Assembly: GCA_963575745.1 (NCBI GenBank)
Contig: CAUYUJ010016284.1
Span: 1-64,000 of the forward strand
Origin: Prorocentrum cordatum
Taxonomy: Eukaryota; Sar; Dinophyceae; Prorocentrales; Prorocentraceae
Reading direction: 5' to 3'
DNA: 64,000 nucleotides
Part shown: in pieces, positions 62,535 to 64,000 of the stretch
Numbering within the stretch: the first letter of the stretch is position 1
Layout: each line of letters opens with the position of its first letter
Made by a program: the position numbers and the translations under genes
Notes under the pieces: model-generated
Databases searched by the model: none
The model's input: only the letters and a program-made list of their open reading frames with translations
Told to the model about the DNA's origin: nothing

Positions 62535-64000
62535 CCGCCGTTTGCGAAATAAGCGCCCATCTTAGGGATCGAAAACAAGACGTCGAAGCACGCCCCCTTT
62601 CCCCCGCATTTCAAGGTTGACGGGGAGGGCTGGTCAGTCCAACATAAGTGGGCGTTTATTTCGCAACGCTTCGCACTCCCCTTCGGCGTGTTCGGTGGCC
62701 AACATTGAAATGCGGGGCGCGGGGCGGGGATCTCGGTACTTCCACACGTGGGCGTTTATTTCGCAAACGGCGGACTCATTTGCCATGGCATCTTCGGCTG
62801 CGGGCATCTGCATGGGTTGCGTTGCAAGACTGGCCCCCTCCGCGCTGCCCAACGGGTTGCGCTCTCCTGTTGGCGCCCTGCAAGGACTTTGAGGCTGCCC
62901 GAAGCCGCCCGTCTTGAGGGCGGCGTCAAGAGCGACGCCAGACTATGAACGCCGCCGCGTGCTCCGGTCACATCGACAAGCCTTCCGTTCACCTGGCGCA
63001 GCTGTTTCGGCTCAGTCGTCACCGCAGCAACGGCCTCGCCCCGCCCCGAGGCCATCTGACCCCTTTTTCGGTCGCGGGCCCAGATGGCGCCCCACCTCAG
63101 CAAGAGGGAGCTCGACCGCTGCTTCTCGCTCTACGCCGCTGGGAAGACCCCGGTGGAGATACGCGACCTCGTTAGTCGGACCCGTGAGTCCCTCGACGAG
63201 ACTGGGCCGGATTTGACGACCGTCCGCCGGGCCCTCCGGGGCGCCGCGCACAGGCGTGGCCCAGCGGAGACTCGCGGCCGCAAGCCCAAGCTCACGGCCG
63301 TCAAGCTCCGCGCCTTGAACAACGCGCGGGTTCGTTTGATTCGGGCGGCCAAGGGCGAGGCCGAGGTTCACCTCAAGGACGTGATGAAGGCCGCGCGGGT
63401 CTCCGACGTCCACAAGGGCACGGCCTCCAGGCACTTCAAGCGCCTCGGGGTCACCTGGCGCGCTCCCCGCGCGGAGCCGCTCCGCGGCTCCGCGGAGGCG
63501 GAGGAGCGCGTGGCGGCGCGTTCGGGGTGGAAGCGGCTCCCGGGCAACTATTTCACGCACCAGGTCGATGCCATCATCGACAATAAGGTGTTCCCCATCC
63601 CCATGACCAAGCGGGCGAAGACGCACGCAAAGAAGAGTCGCGTTCGCGGCCACCTTCGCACCAAGGCAGAGGGGGCGCGACTCTCGGTCCCGAGTGCGAT
63701 CCCAGGGGCTGGGGGCGGGGGCCGCCGGGCCGCCGAAGTCGAGATGCCGATTCCGCCCCCGATCGTTGCCCCGATCCATGTCTGCGATCCAAGTCTGATC
63801 GGGTCTGATCGGCCCCGTCCAGGCGATCGGACATGTTTTTCTTGGCGTCGTTTCTTTCTGGTATGAGGGTTCTTATTGGCGTAGTTTCTTTCGGATGCGA
63901 GGGGCGGGGGGGGGGGCCGGGCGGGGGGCCGGCTGGCCGGGCCCTCCCCCGAGGTCCTCAAGCCTTTCACGAAGCCGAAGGGGAACCGGAACAGGGTGAA
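62535..64000 (+). mobile_element. Tc1/mariner-like element, copy 2, cut by the window end
   Basis: Nearly identical to 53388-54853 at a constant offset of 9147 bp up to the G run near 63906, where it has one more G. Preceded by TA (62533-62534). The internal inverted copy of the terminal repeat (62749-62773) has one mismatch. Confidence 0.75.
63084..64000 (+). CDS. Tc1/mariner-like transposase, copy 2, partial
   Basis: Same 260-codon first frame as copy 1 (stop at 63866), with Arg for Leu near residue 12. It carries the DNA-binding region and the first catalytic Asp. The extra G near 63906 changes the relation to the next frame, so this copy may be closer to intact, but the second and third catalytic residues lie beyond the window. 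Confidence 0.6.

Overview
The window is nuclear DNA of a dinoflagellate. The strongest evidence is a relict of the dinoflagellate trans-spliced leader (20 of 22 positions match the leader as I recall it, with an uninterrupted TAGCCATTTTGGCTCA core) at 30115-30136 on the minus strand, 30 nt upstream of an ATG. The DNA also looks GC-rich and dominated by repeats, with short introns using GT-AG, GC-AG and apparently GA-AG ends, inverted repeats at intron ends, Lys/Gly-rich proteins and degenerate transposon ORFs. I cannot name the species. No rRNA, tRNA or CRISPR array was seen.

Layout. (1) 1-11.1 kb: four or five minus-strand genes with short introns (ends at 1539, 4345, 5765, 7029, 10424), in DNA filled with perfect palindromes centred on GCTGCAGC, several of which lie on splice junctions. 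(2) 11.1-35.6 kb: mostly satellite DNA (GCACACCCG-type minisatellite, GGA/CCT tracts, a hairpin repeat family, two copies of a ~2.1 kb composite element, a 3 kb AGAGCAGCAG higher-order array and a ~275 bp satellite). Between these lie minus-strand genes at 12.9-13.3, 16.2-17.5, 19.2-19.9, 22.1-23.6 and 24.5-25.1 kb, and a long decayed transposase-like gene (30084 down to 25.7 kb) cut in two by one copy of the 2.1 kb element. (3) 35.7-39.6 kb: a plus-strand coiled-coil gene with an introner-like intron, then satellite. (4) 40.3-53.4 kb: a KDZ-like transposase with its catalytic D, D and E visible but frameshifted, a DUF3987-like ORF set, and a tandem duplication (43550-49005 and 49006-53385); only unit 1 carries a 219 bp MITE, and unit 2 preserves the empty site. 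(5) 53.4-64.0 kb: a Tc1/mariner-like transposase copy at each end in the same orientation. Between them are a truncated Rep pseudogene inside 97 bp direct repeats, a large palindrome, and an intact 693-codon ORF joining a DEK_C-like domain, an HUH endonuclease and an SF3-like helicase.

How the parts relate. Few host functions can be assigned. Most of what can be read is the debris and activity of mobile elements: introner-like introns, cut-and-paste transposons (Tc1-like, KDZ-like, a MITE), a rolling-circle type Rep gene, and mRNA retroposition. Single-base frameshifts, some in short homopolymers, and in-frame TAG codons recur; they may be true decay or assembly error. All family names rest on motifs read by eye, without database searches.
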